From Bin5 sp022821545 (GTDB lineage Bacteria; Chloroflexota; Anaerolineae; Caldilineales; Caldilineaceae): DNA of 64,000 nt. Both the position numbers and the translations under genes were made by a program. Below are positions 36,087 through 45,649 of this stretch, one piece after another. The notes beneath the pieces were generated by a model. That model was given only the letters and a program-made list of their open reading frames with translations. It did no database searches and was not told the origin of the DNA. The DNA lies in NCBI GenBank assembly GCA_963664085.2, contig CAXXLO010000002.1, forward strand, positions 3,038,001-3,102,000. The letters run 5' to 3'. Numbering within the stretch: the stretch's first letter is position 1; each line of letters starts with the position of its first letter.

Positions 36087-36791
36087 ATGGGAAGTAGGGC
36101 ACGAAGTTTCCGGGGCAGGAAGGGGCCGGCTGTCTTTTTCAACTGTCAGCGGAAGAGCGCAGGCGGCGCCGCCGGGACGGCAGGTTACCGGGCGCGGCGC
36201 CGTTTTGCCGCACCTGTACTCCTGTGTCTGTTCGCGCTGCTTTGCGCCGCATGTGGGCGACACGAGTTCACGGGCACCGTATTCGAAGAGGCCAGGCCGG
36301 CTGCGCCGATTCGCGGCCAGAACTATGACGGCGCGCCCTTTGACCTGGCGGAACTGAGCGGCGACCCGGTTCTTCTCTTTTTCGGCTACACTTTCTGCCC
36401 GGACATCTGTCCGCTGACGATGATGGAACTGGCCTCAGCCCAAGAGGCGCTGGACCGGAGCGCGCCTGAACTGGCCGCTGATCTCAAGGTCGTTTTTGTC
36501 TCCGTGGACCCGCAACGCGACTCCCTGGCACGCCTCGAACCATATATCCACGCCTTTGATCCGCGGTTCTTCGGCGTTCGCATTGAGGACTCTGAACTGG
36601 AAGCCCTGAAACGGGCCTACGGGCTGTACACCGGCGCCGCCGAAGGCCACAGCATTGACGACGAATACTATCTGCTCGACCATACGTCGCGCATTTTTCT
36701 CATCGACAGAGAGGGGAACTGGCGCGCCCTGTTCAGCGCAGATGTGACGTCCGAGAGCCTTGCCGCGGACCTGCAGGAGTTGCTGCGCTAG
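36087..36791 (+). CDS. SCO1/SenC-family copper chaperone lipoprotein
   Basis: About 234 residues from ATG 36087 (a TTG six codons upstream is an alternative). The basic N-terminus leads to a hydrophobic core and lipobox LCAAC (residues about 50-54), so it is probably an exported lipoprotein; the long basic head before it is unusual. The thioredoxin-like domain has the copper-binding CPDIC pair (FGYTFCPDICPLTMMEL) and the third ligand His in LLDHTSRIFLID. SCO proteins deliver copper to the CuA centre of cytochrome c oxidase. A CtaG homologue, another oxidase assembly factor, is found at 53241 in this window. Confidence 0.93.
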   Translation: MGSRARSFRGRKGPAVFFNCQRKSAGGAAGTAGYRARRRFAAPVLLCLFALLCAACGRHEFTGTVFEEARPAAPIRGQNYDGAPFDLAELSGDPVLLFFGYTFCPDICPLTMMELASAQEALDRSAPELAADLKVVFVSVDPQRDSLARLEPYIHAFDPRFFGVRIEDSELEALKRAYGLYTGAAEGHSIDDEYYLLDHTSRIFLIDREGNWRALFSADVTSESLAADLQELLR

Positions 36792-36834
36792 GCGGCCGCT
36801 CGCCTTTCCCGACCGCAGGAGGTCGGCAACAGCT

Positions 36835-37440
36835 GTGCGTACCTTCGTCGCGATAGAGATTCCCCACAATGTGAAGAAGATGGCGCGGGCGGAGCAAGAC
36901 CGCTTGCGAGAGCTTCCGGCATTGCGTGAACAGCCGTCCATTCTGCGATGGACGAACCCCGATAATCTGCATCTCACATTGCGCTTCCTGGGCGAGACCG
37001 AAGGGAGCCGGCGCCTTCTTTTGCAGAATGAACTGGCAAACATTGCGGCCAGACACGCGCCGTTCACACTGGCGCTGTCCCATCTTGGCTGTTTCCGGTC
37101 ATGGTCCAACCTGCGCGTTCTTTGGGTGGGAATAAGAAGTGAATCGGATGCGCTTGGGGCGTTGCAGGCTGACGTAGAGTCCCTGGCCAGGAGGGCCGGA
37201 TTTGCGCCGGAGCGAAACAGTTTTTCGCCTCACATAACCCTGGCGCGCACCGTTCGCAATGCGCCGCGGGCCGCGCTGCGCGCGACCTCCGATCAACTGC
37301 GCGGCCAGGCCGAAGATGATCTTTTTCAAACCGGGACTGACTGGCGGGTAGGGGAACTGCATTTCATTCGCAGCGTGCTGGGCCGGGGCGGTCCACAGTA
37401 TTTCAACCTGGCAACCTGCGCGTTGACTGACGGACCGTAA
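36835..37440 (+). CDS. thpR: RNA 2',3'-cyclic phosphodiesterase (LigT/ThpR)
   Basis: 201 residues from GTG 36835, chosen because AGGAGG lies 10 bp upstream and VRTFVAIEIP is the family start. A 2H phosphoesterase: both HxT motifs are present, HLTLRFLG (about residue 45) and HITLART (about 126). It opens 2',3'-cyclic phosphates on RNA ends. Cytoplasmic. 43 bp downstream of the SCO1 gene, possibly co-transcribed, and ends 5 bp before the stop of the convergent Amt-like gene. Confidence 0.93.
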   Translation: MRTFVAIEIPHNVKKMARAEQDRLRELPALREQPSILRWTNPDNLHLTLRFLGETEGSRRLLLQNELANIAARHAPFTLALSHLGCFRSWSNLRVLWVGIRSESDALGALQADVESLARRAGFAPERNSFSPHITLARTVRNAPRAALRATSDQLRGQAEDDLFQTGTDWRVGELHFIRSVLGRGGPQYFNLATCALTDGP

Positions 37441-37445
37441 CGTTC

Positions 37446-38930
37446 CTACCGAAAGCGGGGTTCTTCCGCGGGCATCTCTGCCGCGGCCGGCGCGGCCATC
37501 TCCTGCGGGAACTTTGCCTCTGCGCGCGCCTCTCGCATACGCTCGGCCCGGGACTGCTCTACCCTGCGGGCTGGGTCGCGTTGCGTTACATTTTCATCAC
37601 GCTGGACGGCCCTTTCGACGCCGTAAAGGAACAGGCCCAAGGGCACGCAAACGGCGCTGCCGCTCACGAATCCCCAGAGGCCCAACCCTGCGATACCAAT
37701 GACCTGGGCCTGGATCTGACCGAGAAAGTCACTCCGAAAGCCCGGGGCAGCCAGTAGACCGGTGACTCCCTGCCCGGAGACGCCCAGGTAACTGCCGGCG
37801 CCGACCTGCTGCCACCCGGCCCCGGCCGCGCCGTCGGCGAAAATGCCAACGCATAGCAGTCCGATCGCAGCGGGAACGCCCGCCGCGGCAAAGATGCCGG
37901 CACCGTCGTCAAGGCGAAAAACTCTTTGGAGGGCGAAGGTCACAAATGGCACGCTGCCTCCGGCAATCAGCCCGGTCAGCAGCGCGCCGGCGTGGCCTGG
38001 AAAAGGCCCCGCAGCCAGTCCGGCGATGACACCGGCCACAAGTCCGCGTGCGCTCATCCCCGGATCGCTCTCACCGGTCACGAACCAGGTGTACAGCAAA
38101 GGGACCGTTACACCTCCGGCAGCGTACAGGAGGCCGTTGACAGCGGTTCGCATAGCAGTGAATGGGGTCGTCCCAGGCTGTTGAACGGGGCTTGCCCATA
38201 CCCATGCCAGCACACCTCCCATCACGAACAGGGAGCCGGCGACGGCGAGCAGGGGCAGGTGGACGGAAGGCAGCTCGGAACCGGCCGCGGTCTCCTGAGA
38301 GTTCCTGCGCGGCTGCCATACCAGCAGCGCGGCCAGCGACGCGAATGCAGATACAAGAAAGACTGTGCCCCCGCCGGCGAAATCGACCAACCCGTGTCCC
38401 AAACCGACGTTGGTCCCCAGCGCGGCCAGCCAGCCCCCTCCCTGCACCCAATTGCCGGCCAGCGGATAGACGACAGCGCCCACGGTCAGCGCAAGAATCA
38501 GCGTAGCCAGGGCAGGCGCCCGCCCGCGCAGCGCCAGGACAGGGAGCAAGGCAGCGGTCATGGACCAGGGCACGTGCGCCAGGAAGAGTCCCATCGCGGC
38601 AGGCGTCGCCGCCGGGCCGGTCAGGAACCACCCGTCCAGGCCCGCCGCGATCCAGCCAATGCCCCAGCCCTCGGGAAGCGGGCTCCATCCCCTCAGCAGC
38701 GCAGATAGCTCGGGGTGGTCGGTATAGAGAAAACCGACGCTCCCGAACTGAAATGCAAAGCCAGCGGCCCAATAGCCCAACCCCGCCAGACAGAAGGCCG
38801 CGAGCCCGCCCAATGCGGCATCCCACGCCCGCTGCGCAGTCATGCCGGAAGCGGCAACAAGCATTATTCCGGCCGGCAGGAGGAAGGCCAGGCCGGCGGC
38901 TGTCAGATGCCAGAGATATGAACTGTCCAT
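37446..38930 (-). CDS. Amt-family membrane protein lacking both pore histidines
   Basis: 494 residues with about 11 membrane helices, as in ammonium transporters, plus a charged C-terminal tail (about 445-494). The Amt landmark DFAGG is present (GLVDFAGGGTVFLVSA), but the first twin-His position after GGTV is Phe instead of His. In the second landmark (LDDGAGIFAAAGVPAAIG, normally VHGVGG) the second His is Ala. Both residues are central to ammonium deprotonation and conduction in AmtB, so this protein is unlikely to be a normal ammonium channel and may be a sensor or carry a different solute. No GlnK gene is adjacent. Confidence 0.82.
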   Translation of the reverse strand: MDSSYLWHLTAAGLAFLLPAGIMLVAASGMTAQRAWDAALGGLAAFCLAGLGYWAAGFAFQFGSVGFLYTDHPELSALLRGWSPLPEGWGIGWIAAGLDGWFLTGPAATPAAMGLFLAHVPWSMTAALLPVLALRGRAPALATLILALTVGAVVYPLAGNWVQGGGWLAALGTNVGLGHGLVDFAGGGTVFLVSAFASLAALLVWQPRRNSQETAAGSELPSVHLPLLAVAGSLFVMGGVLAWVWASPVQQPGTTPFTAMRTAVNGLLYAAGGVTVPLLYTWFVTGESDPGMSARGLVAGVIAGLAAGPFPGHAGALLTGLIAGGSVPFVTFALQRVFRLDDGAGIFAAAGVPAAIGLLCVGIFADGAAGAGWQQVGAGSYLGVSGQGVTGLLAAPGFRSDFLGQIQAQVIGIAGLGLWGFVSGSAVCVPLGLFLYGVERAVQRDENVTQRDPARRVEQSRAERMREARAEAKFPQEMAAPAAAEMPAEEPRFR

Positions 38931-38996
38931 AGCCCTAGAATATCAAACATTGGTGAACGGAACAAAGCAAGTGTCGAAGGCGCACTGTCGCGCGCG

Positions 38997-39025
38997 TTGG
39001 TCTTGGGTCAGCCCGGTGTTACAAT
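38997..39025 (+). promoter_or_regulatory. Sigma-70-type promoter for mltG
   Basis: TTGGTC (38997-39002), 17-bp spacer, TACAAT (39020-39025), 18 bp before the ATG. Confidence 0.6.
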
Positions 39026-39043
39026 TGTCGGGTTGCCGCCTGG

Positions 39044-40339
39044 ATGCGAAGCAGGGCCTCGCAAGCCCCACGATCCGGCAGCCCTACCGAGCCGAGGGAA
39101 ATCATTACTCACCGTTTCAGCAGAGAGGCGCAAAAGGAGCCGCTGCTCCTGAATCTGATCCGGGCTTCCTTCCTGATACTGGTCCTCCTGGTATTGTGGG
39201 GGGCCGGCAGCGTGTTGCGCGCCCACCTGACGGAACAGTTCCTGGCGGTGGAGCGGCAGTCAGATGCGTTGATAGATCCGGACGAAGGCGAGGATGCGCT
39301 TACGCCGGAGAACATTGAGGCTTATATTTTGGCGTTAATGCTGCGGTACCGGGAAGATCAGCTGGTCATTCCCGCCAGCGACGACCCACGACCGCGGCCA
39401 TTTGCGATCAACCCCGGTGAGCCGGCCCGCTACATCGCCGCACGACTCGCGGCAGCCGGCTTCATTCGCGACGCGGACCTCTTCAACCTGTATCTGCGTG
39501 TGGAAGGGCTGGAAAGAAATATCGAGGCCGGCCACTTCATGCTTGCCGAGTCGATGACTGTTCCGGAGATCGCCAATGAACTTCAGCAGGCCCGTTTTGA
39601 AGAGGTGCCCGTAACGATTCCCGAAGGCTTTCGCGCGGAAGAGATCGCCGAGCGGCTGGCTGAGAACTTCGTGATCGACAGCGAACGATTCCTGACTGCG
39701 GTACGCCAGCCCCACAGCCTGGACCTGGCGGCAGACTACCCGTTCCTGGAGAATCTCCCTGCCGGCGCTTCACTGGAAGGCTATCTCTTCCCCGACACCT
39801 ACCGTTTTCCCGTCAATGCCAGCGGGCCGGAGATCATTCTGGCCTCCATGCTGGAGAACTTCGGAAACCGGCTCGGCACTGATGGTCTGAGCGGGGGAAA
39901 CAGCGGGATAAGCGGACATGAACTGATTACGCTGGCTTCGGTCGTGGAGAGGGAGGCCGTCCAGGACGACGAACGGCCCCTGATCGCCAGCGTTTACATC
40001 AATCGTCTAAACAATAGCTGTCGCGACGTCGGAGGGAGGTATCTGCAGGCCGACCCGACTGTGCAGTACGCCAAAGGCACGACAGGCGACTGGTGGTGGA
40101 AGCCGCAGACGATTGAAGAATACGCCCAGGTGGAAAGCCTGTACAATACTTACCTGCATCCAGGGCTGCCGCCAGGCCCCATCTCCAGTCCGGGTCTGCG
40201 AGCCATTGAGGCAACCAGGAATCCAAGTCAGACGACTTACTGCTTCTTCCTTGCCACCGGCGAAGATGGGCGTCATGTCTTCGCCGAAACACATGCAGAG
40301 CATCTGCAGAATCTGTCAATCTATGAATATCAGCCCTGA
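39044..40339 (+). CDS. mltG: Endolytic murein transglycosylase MltG
   Basis: 431 residues. No clear ribosome site precedes ATG 39044, so the start is uncertain, but the following segment contains a cytoplasmic basic head (1-35) and one membrane helix (ASFLILVLLVLWGAGSV, about 41-57), the normal MltG topology. A LysM-like region is followed by the YceG catalytic domain: ITLASVVEREA (catalytic Glu), LQADPTVQYA, YNTYLHPGLPPGPISSPG. It cuts nascent glycan strands and sets their length outside the membrane. Followed by a binding lipoprotein and a GT4 gene on the same strand. Confidence 0.95.
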   Translation: MRSRASQAPRSGSPTEPREIITHRFSREAQKEPLLLNLIRASFLILVLLVLWGAGSVLRAHLTEQFLAVERQSDALIDPDEGEDALTPENIEAYILALMLRYREDQLVIPASDDPRPRPFAINPGEPARYIAARLAAAGFIRDADLFNLYLRVEGLERNIEAGHFMLAESMTVPEIANELQQARFEEVPVTIPEGFRAEEIAERLAENFVIDSERFLTAVRQPHSLDLAADYPFLENLPAGASLEGYLFPDTYRFPVNASGPEIILASMLENFGNRLGTDGLSGGNSGISGHELITLASVVEREAVQDDERPLIASVYINRLNNSCRDVGGRYLQADPTVQYAKGTTGDWWWKPQTIEEYAQVESLYNTYLHPGLPPGPISSPGLRAIEATRNPSQTTYCFFLATGEDGRHVFAETHAEHLQNLSIYEYQP

Positions 40340-40487
40340 TCGGGCGGTTGGGTATGGCGCGAGAGGTAGCAACACAGGTGTAACTCGGCGCGATTGCGGG
40401 TATCGAGCGCTGCGTTCAGGGGAAGCGCCCCTGCGTGTTGGCTATTTCGCGCTGTACGCGGCCTGTGGTAACACTGGCCGCGCTCTG

Positions 40488-41414
40488 ATGGCGGCCCGGT
40501 TCGTCTTCTGTCTCTCAATTTCCCTTTTTCTTTTATCCTGCTCCTCCATGCGGCCCGTGGTGAAGATCGGGCTGCTGGCTCCCTTCGAAGGGCTGCATCG
40601 AGAGAGTGGATATGAAGCCCTTGCGGCCATGCGCGCTGCACTGGAGGACTATCCGCTGGATGGAATCGAGGCACTGCCCCTGGCGCTGGATACGTCAGCC
40701 GACCCGGCCCAAGCCCGCCGCGCCGCCGCCAAACTGCTGCGCGACGATGCTGTCGCGGCCGTCGTTGGGCCATTGCAGGCGCGGCAGGTCTTTGCGGTGG
40801 CCGAGATCATCGCCGCTGCGGACGTTGACTGGCGTCCGCCGACGGCGCCGGCCACAGCAGACACGGCCCGGGCGTTTGTCAGGGCGTTCATCCTCAGTAT
40901 GCCAGGGCAGAATATCGCGGTTGCAGGGCTGGACTCCGGCTGGCCGCAGTTTTCTGAAGAGGAGATGTCCTCGGCCACCGGCAAAACGGTAACGATAGTC
41001 GAAGGCGAGTCTGCCGCGGCGGAAGCCGATGGCGTGCTATGGCTCGGCAGCGCCCCCGAGGGCGCGGCGTATCTGGGCCGTCTGCGATTGCAAAGCCGTA
41101 CAGTTCCCTTCTGGACTACCGCCATAGCAGGCGATCCGGTCTTCCACGCCCTCCTGTTGGAACGGCTGGATGGGACAGCGCCAGGCCCCATCTACTGTGT
41201 CGTCGCGCTGGGAGAAGTCGGCGAACATTTCAACGAATGGGCAGCGGCGCACCCTGACGCCGCGCCGACAGCCTTTGCCGTCTACCACGCCACGCGTCGG
41301 ACTTTGCAACAGATTTCCGGTGATGTTGTCCGCTCGAATGCACAGGAACTGGCAGTCTTCAGTGTCGACCGCGAGGGCAGAAGTAAACTGGCGGAAATCG
41401 TACCGTTCCCCTGA
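40488..41414 (+). CDS. Periplasmic-binding-like lipoprotein (Peripla_BP_6-type)
   Basis: 308 residues from ATG 40488. A short hydrophobic signal ends in lipobox LLSC (residues about 15-18), so it is lipid-anchored outside the membrane. The mature part begins VVKIGLLAPFEG, the usual first strand of branched-chain-amino-acid-type binding proteins, and shows the VAAVVGPLQARQVFAVAEI pattern of that fold. It is shorter than a transport LivJ (about 350) and no permease or ATPase gene is nearby, so a sensory or structural role is more likely. Located between mltG and a glycosyltransferase. Confidence 0.78.
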   Translation: MAARFVFCLSISLFLLSCSSMRPVVKIGLLAPFEGLHRESGYEALAAMRAALEDYPLDGIEALPLALDTSADPAQARRAAAKLLRDDAVAAVVGPLQARQVFAVAEIIAAADVDWRPPTAPATADTARAFVRAFILSMPGQNIAVAGLDSGWPQFSEEEMSSATGKTVTIVEGESAAAEADGVLWLGSAPEGAAYLGRLRLQSRTVPFWTTAIAGDPVFHALLLERLDGTAPGPIYCVVALGEVGEHFNEWAAAHPDAAPTAFAVYHATRRTLQQISGDVVRSNAQELAVFSVDREGRSKLAEIVPFP

Positions 41415-41480
41415 CGCGGGAGCCGCTGAGACGGCAGGCCGACTCGCGTTAGCCAAAGTGTATCCACCGCAGAACTGCAA

Positions 41481-42689
41481 ATGCGTCTACTCTTTATTTC
41501 CTGGGAGTACCCTCCGAATGTCGTAGGCGGGATAGGAAAGCATGTCTCCGAGCTTGTACAGGCATTCCTCGCCCTACCCGATGAAGTCACGACTCCCTTC
41601 CACCTGGACCTGTTGACGCCCCACAGCGGGAACGCTCCTCTCGTTGAAGACCTTTCGAGGTCAGTTACGGTCCACCGCGTGGAAACGCCCATGGTCAATC
41701 CCCTGGACCTATTCAACAGTGTTGTGGACAATAACCGCTACCTTGTGTCAAAGGCCAGGGCGCTGCACGAGGAAGTCCCCTATTCGCTGATCCACGTCCA
41801 CGACTGGTTGACGGCATCAGCCGGCATCGAACTGAAGCATGCCTGGAAGATTCCTCTTGTTACGACCGTCCACGCTACAGAGAGAGGCAGACACCATTCA
41901 CACTTGCCCAGCGAGACCAGCCACAATATCAATCAGCTGGAGTGGCAGGTATGCTTCGAGTCTTGGCGGCTCATCGTCTGCAGTTCTTACATGGCCGGCG
42001 AGCTGCGCAGATTCTTCGACGTGCCTCTCGACAAGGTCACCTTGATTCCGAACGGTGTTGACGTTACTCCATTTGCGTCCTTTGCGGAGGAACGCGTTCG
42101 GGAGCTAAAAGGCAGATTCGCTCCAAACGGCGAAAGACTACTGTTCTATGTCGGACGCATCACACCGGAGAAGGGCGTCCAGGTGTTGCTGCAGGCGCTG
42201 CCTTCGATTCACGAGAGACATCCCGACGTGCGTCTGCTGGTGGCAGGCAGAAACAGCGAGCAGATGCAGCCGCTGGTAGACGAGCTGGGAATAAGGGAGG
42301 CCGTGGAGCTGTTGGGGTTTGTCGACAGTGAAACGAGGGACTGCCTCTATCGCAGCGTCGATGCAGCCGTTTTTCCCAGCCTGTATGAACCTTTCGGGAT
42401 CGTCGCGCTCGAGGCGATGGCCGCCGGCTGCAATGTCATAGCCAGTGAGGTCGGCGGGCTGGCCGAGGTTGTCGACCACCGGCGCACAGGTCTGACAGTG
42501 CGGGCGAATGATTCACAGAGTATAGCCTGGGCGGTGGACCAGATCTTCACGGATCCGGTTCAGGCACAGGCCATGCGCGCGCGGGCGCTTCAGGAGGTGA
42601 CTCGCTCTTACAACTGGGGCGCGATTGCCGCGTCGACCCTGGACATGTACAGGGCGGTTGAGGCGCAAAGGAAAGGCGTCAACTGGTGA
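41481..42689 (+). CDS. Glycosyltransferase family 4 (GT-B), glycogen-synthase-like
   Basis: 402 residues. Starts with FISWEYPPNVVGGIGKHV, the KxGGL-like donor loop variant of GT4 enzymes, followed by HVHDWLTA and TTVHATERGRH. The second domain has NGVDVTPF, YVGRITPEKGVQVLLQA and the nucleotide-sugar motif FPSLYEPFGIVALEAMA (E-x7-E). These features match GlgA/GlgM-type alpha-glucan or sucrose-synthase-like transferases. Donor and acceptor cannot be fixed from sequence. The 3' end overlaps the convergent phosphorylase gene by 11 bp. Confidence 0.92.
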   Translation: MRLLFISWEYPPNVVGGIGKHVSELVQAFLALPDEVTTPFHLDLLTPHSGNAPLVEDLSRSVTVHRVETPMVNPLDLFNSVVDNNRYLVSKARALHEEVPYSLIHVHDWLTASAGIELKHAWKIPLVTTVHATERGRHHSHLPSETSHNINQLEWQVCFESWRLIVCSSYMAGELRRFFDVPLDKVTLIPNGVDVTPFASFAEERVRELKGRFAPNGERLLFYVGRITPEKGVQVLLQALPSIHERHPDVRLLVAGRNSEQMQPLVDELGIREAVELLGFVDSETRDCLYRSVDAAVFPSLYEPFGIVALEAMAAGCNVIASEVGGLAEVVDHRRTGLTVRANDSQSIAWAVDQIFTDPVQAQAMRARALQEVTRSYNWGAIAASTLDMYRAVEAQRKGVNW

Positions 42690-44088
42690 TCCTGTTCAGT
42701 ATGATCGGCCGCGCTTGATTCCCCTCGCCTGCGGCCCTTCCGGCGCCGCCCCCCTCTTCCGGTTGCGCTGTGTCCGATTGCGGCAAATCACGAAAACTGT
42801 AGGCCTCCAATATCCGGTCCGCAGCCAGTCGAGCCGCATCCGCGCCGGCCGCGTGGACCGTACATAGCGGGCCGCCAGCCAGGACTTGCTCACCCACCTT
42901 CGCCGCCAATACGACGCCGACCCGGTGGTCGATGGCGTCACCCTTACGTTGGCGGCCGCCCCCCAGGGCCGCTACGGCAAGTCCGACTGCGCGTGCATCC
43001 AGGCGGCTGACAGTCCCGCCGCGCTTCGACTCCAGTTCGATAACTACGGGGGCGGTGTCCAACCGGTCCGGGCTTACGACTGCAGCCGCTTCACCTCCCT
43101 GGGTCGCTACAAACTGAACGAACTTGTCAAAGGCTTCCCCGGAGTCTATCGCCTCTTGAACCCTGCTCCTGGCAGAGCCGCGCCCGGCCTCTTCGCCCGC
43201 AATCTCCCGTTCCCTATGGAGTTCCGGGTCACCCAGCAAGAGCATTTCGCTGGCAACTTCCTGTGTCAGCTCCTGGAAATCAGCCGGTCCGCCTCCCTGC
43301 AGGGTATCAATCGCCTCCTTGACTTCAAGGTTGTTGCCGATGGCACGTCCCAGGGGCTGATCCATCGCCGTAACCAGGGCAGTAACCCGGCGGCCCGCGC
43401 CTTTGCCGATTGAGACCATCAGCTCGGCCAGCTCTCTGGCCTCGGGCCGCAGCTCCATGAAGGCGCCCCGTCCGCACTTTACGTCCAGGACAATTGCGTC
43501 GGCGCCGGCAGCCAGCTTCTTGCTCATTATGCTGCCGGCAATGAGCGGCAAGCTGGGCACGGTGCCGGTGACATCGCGCAACGCGTAGAGCAGCCGGTCG
43601 GCAGGCGCGAGCGCGGCCGTCTGGGCCGCCACGACCAGTCCCACCTCCCTCAGCTGCCGGCGGAACTGGTCAGTAGTCAGGTCCGCGCTCCAACCGGGAA
43701 TGCCTTCCAGCTTGTCGATTGTTCCCCCGGAGAAGCTGAGCCCGCGACCGCTCATCTTGCCGACTGGCAGCCCGCAGGCCGCCACAATGGGGCCCACCGT
43801 CAGCGTGGTCTTGTCTCCCACGCCGCCGCTGGAATGCTTGTCCACGATCAGCTTTTGCGACTGGGCCAGCCCGCGCAGATCGAGTGTCTCTCCACTGGCA
43901 GCCATAGCCAGTGTAAGGGCAGTGGACTCCGCCGGCGTCATTCCTCGAAAGTAGACCGCCATTGCCCAGGCGGCCATCTGATAGTCGGGGATTGTCCCTG
44001 CAACAGTTCCCTGCATCAGGAATTTCAGCTCGTCGGGGCTGTGTTCGCCGCCGTCTCGCTTCTTTGTGATCAAGTCGACTACGTTCAT
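42679..44088 (-). CDS. Pyrimidine-nucleoside (thymidine) phosphorylase
   Basis: 469 residues. Catalyses phosphorolysis of uridine or thymidine to free base and (deoxy)ribose-1-phosphate. Landmarks: VDLITKKRDGGEHS at the N-terminus, the phosphate-site signature KHSSGGVGDKTT (about 86-97), SGRGLSFSGGTIDKLE and KCGRGAFM. The three-domain layout (helical, alpha/beta, C-terminal lid) fits DeoA/Pdp. The C-terminus extends about 30 residues further than typical Pdp. Start ATG 44088 is 91 bp from the divergent trmFO. Cytoplasmic salvage enzyme; the choice between Pdp and DeoA is not settled by sequence reading. Confidence 0.94.
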   Translation of the reverse strand: MNVVDLITKKRDGGEHSPDELKFLMQGTVAGTIPDYQMAAWAMAVYFRGMTPAESTALTLAMAASGETLDLRGLAQSQKLIVDKHSSGGVGDKTTLTVGPIVAACGLPVGKMSGRGLSFSGGTIDKLEGIPGWSADLTTDQFRRQLREVGLVVAAQTAALAPADRLLYALRDVTGTVPSLPLIAGSIMSKKLAAGADAIVLDVKCGRGAFMELRPEARELAELMVSIGKGAGRRVTALVTAMDQPLGRAIGNNLEVKEAIDTLQGGGPADFQELTQEVASEMLLLGDPELHREREIAGEEAGRGSARSRVQEAIDSGEAFDKFVQFVATQGGEAAAVVSPDRLDTAPVVIELESKRGGTVSRLDARAVGLAVAALGGGRQRKGDAIDHRVGVVLAAKVGEQVLAGGPLCTVHAAGADAARLAADRILEAYSFRDLPQSDTAQPEEGGGAGRAAGEGNQARPIILNRITS

Positions 44089-44179
44089 CTCAGTTTTCTT
44101 TGGCGCCTAACGCGTTGGTGGTAAACTTGCACAGTGCTGAAGTAAGGGGCAGCGTTACATTATCCATCCAGAGCGAAAA

Positions 44180-45523
44180 ATGGGCAAGACAGTTACAGTG
44201 GTTGGGGGCGGGCTGGCAGGCACGGAAGCGGCCTGGCAGCTGGCGCAACGGGGGATTTCCGTCCGTCTATTTGAAATGCGTCCGGTGCGGCAAACGCCCG
44301 CCCACGTGACCGACCGACTGGCCGAGCTGGTCTGCTCAAACTCCATGGGCAGCACTCTACCCGACCGGGCGCTGGGAATCCTCAAGAACGAAATGATGCA
44401 AATGGGCAGCTTTGTGATCCGTACTGCCTTCAAGCATGCCTTGCCCGCAGGACAGGCCCTGGCCGTCGGCAGAGATGAGTTCGCAGAGGAGATTACGGGC
44501 AGCATAGCCTCGCACCCGCGAATCGAGCTGCTGCGCCAGGAAGTCACGTCGATACCCGAAGGGCCGACCGTTCTTGCGACGGGTCCGCTGACAAGCGACA
44601 CACTGACTCGCGCCGTCCAATCCCTGACCGGGCCTTACCTTTACTTTTACGATGCCATGGCCCCGATCGTCACCTCTGAAAGCATCGACACGTCGATCGC
44701 GTTCCGCCGCAACCGCTGGGACAAGGCCGGCAGCGAAGGCACGGACGACGGCGACTATCTCAACTGCCCGCTCAATCAGAGCGAATACGAGGCATTTGTC
44801 GACGCGCTGCTGGCGGCGCCCCGGCTCGAGCTTTCAGGCGCGGACAAGGAGCTTGAGCGCTATTTCGAAGGCTGTATGCCGATCGAGGCGCTGGCGCAAA
44901 GAGGCAAGGACGCCCTGGCATTCGGGCCCATGCGCCCGGTCGGGCTGCGGGATCCGGCCACGGGGCAGCGTCCCTTCGCCGTGGTGCAACTCAGGCAGGA
45001 CAATGTGGCCGGCACGCTATATAATCTTGTCGGTTTCCAGACCAACGTGAAGTGGGGCGCACAGGCAGAAGTCCTGCGAATGATTCCCGGTCTGCAGGAT
45101 GCGGAGTTCGTGCGCCTGGGACAGATGCACCGCAATACGTTCATTAACAGCCCGACTCTCCTGGAACCGACGCTTCAGTTCAAGGGGAGAGACGATCTGT
45201 TTTTTGCGGGGCAGATAACCGGAACGGAAGGCTATGTCGGCAGCGCGTTGGGGGGGCTTCTGTCCGGGATAAATATGGCGCGCTTGCTGCGAGATGAAAC
45301 GCCATTGCAGTTGCCCCGCGCCGCCATGTCCGGCGCCCTGTTCCACTACATCACCAACGCCGCGGCCGACGACTTTCAACCGATGAAAGCAAACATGGGA
45401 CTGCTGCCTCCTCTCACGGAACGCGTGCGAAACAAGCGTCTGCGTTACGCCGCGTACGCGGACAGGGCGAAGCTGGAACTGGAGAACTACCTTGCGAGGG
45501 AGGGATTCAGTCCGGTTTCCTGA
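44180..45523 (+). CDS. trmFO: Methylenetetrahydrofolate-tRNA-(uracil-5-)-methyltransferase TrmFO
   Basis: 447 residues, normal length. Makes 5-methyluridine at position 54 of tRNA using methylenetetrahydrofolate and FADH2. The FAD-binding motif is VVGGGLAGTEAAWQLAQRG (residues 5-23). Family motifs LVCSNSMGSTLPD (with the conserved Cys), DGDYLNCPLNQSEYEAF, the catalytic-Cys region YFEGCMPIEALAQRG, FGPMRPVGL and GQITGTEGYVGS are all present. Such folate-dependent TrmFO occurs in most Firmicutes and many other lineages without TrmA. Followed by a strong hairpin at 45556. Confidence 0.97.
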   Translation: MGKTVTVVGGGLAGTEAAWQLAQRGISVRLFEMRPVRQTPAHVTDRLAELVCSNSMGSTLPDRALGILKNEMMQMGSFVIRTAFKHALPAGQALAVGRDEFAEEITGSIASHPRIELLRQEVTSIPEGPTVLATGPLTSDTLTRAVQSLTGPYLYFYDAMAPIVTSESIDTSIAFRRNRWDKAGSEGTDDGDYLNCPLNQSEYEAFVDALLAAPRLELSGADKELERYFEGCMPIEALAQRGKDALAFGPMRPVGLRDPATGQRPFAVVQLRQDNVAGTLYNLVGFQTNVKWGAQAEVLRMIPGLQDAEFVRLGQMHRNTFINSPTLLEPTLQFKGRDDLFFAGQITGTEGYVGSALGGLLSGINMARLLRDETPLQLPRAAMSGALFHYITNAAADDFQPMKANMGLLPPLTERVRNKRLRYAAYADRAKLELENYLAREGFSPVS

Positions 45524-45555
45524 AAAGGCGAACTGGTTGCAGGTGGAAAACAGTC

Positions 45556-45577
45556 AGGCCCGGCGCTGGCCGGGCCT
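45556..45577 (+). terminator. Hairpin after trmFO
   Basis: AGGCCCGGC (45556-45564), loop GCTG, GCCGGGCCT (45569-45577): 9 bp perfect GC-rich stem between two convergent genes. The T tract is weak, so it may act in both directions or with Rho. Confidence 0.65.
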
Positions 45578-45649
45578 ACTATTGACGGGCCTAATATAGA
45601 GCTAATACAGAGCGGAGTTGTCCAACGAGCGCCGGCTTTTCTAATCGGG

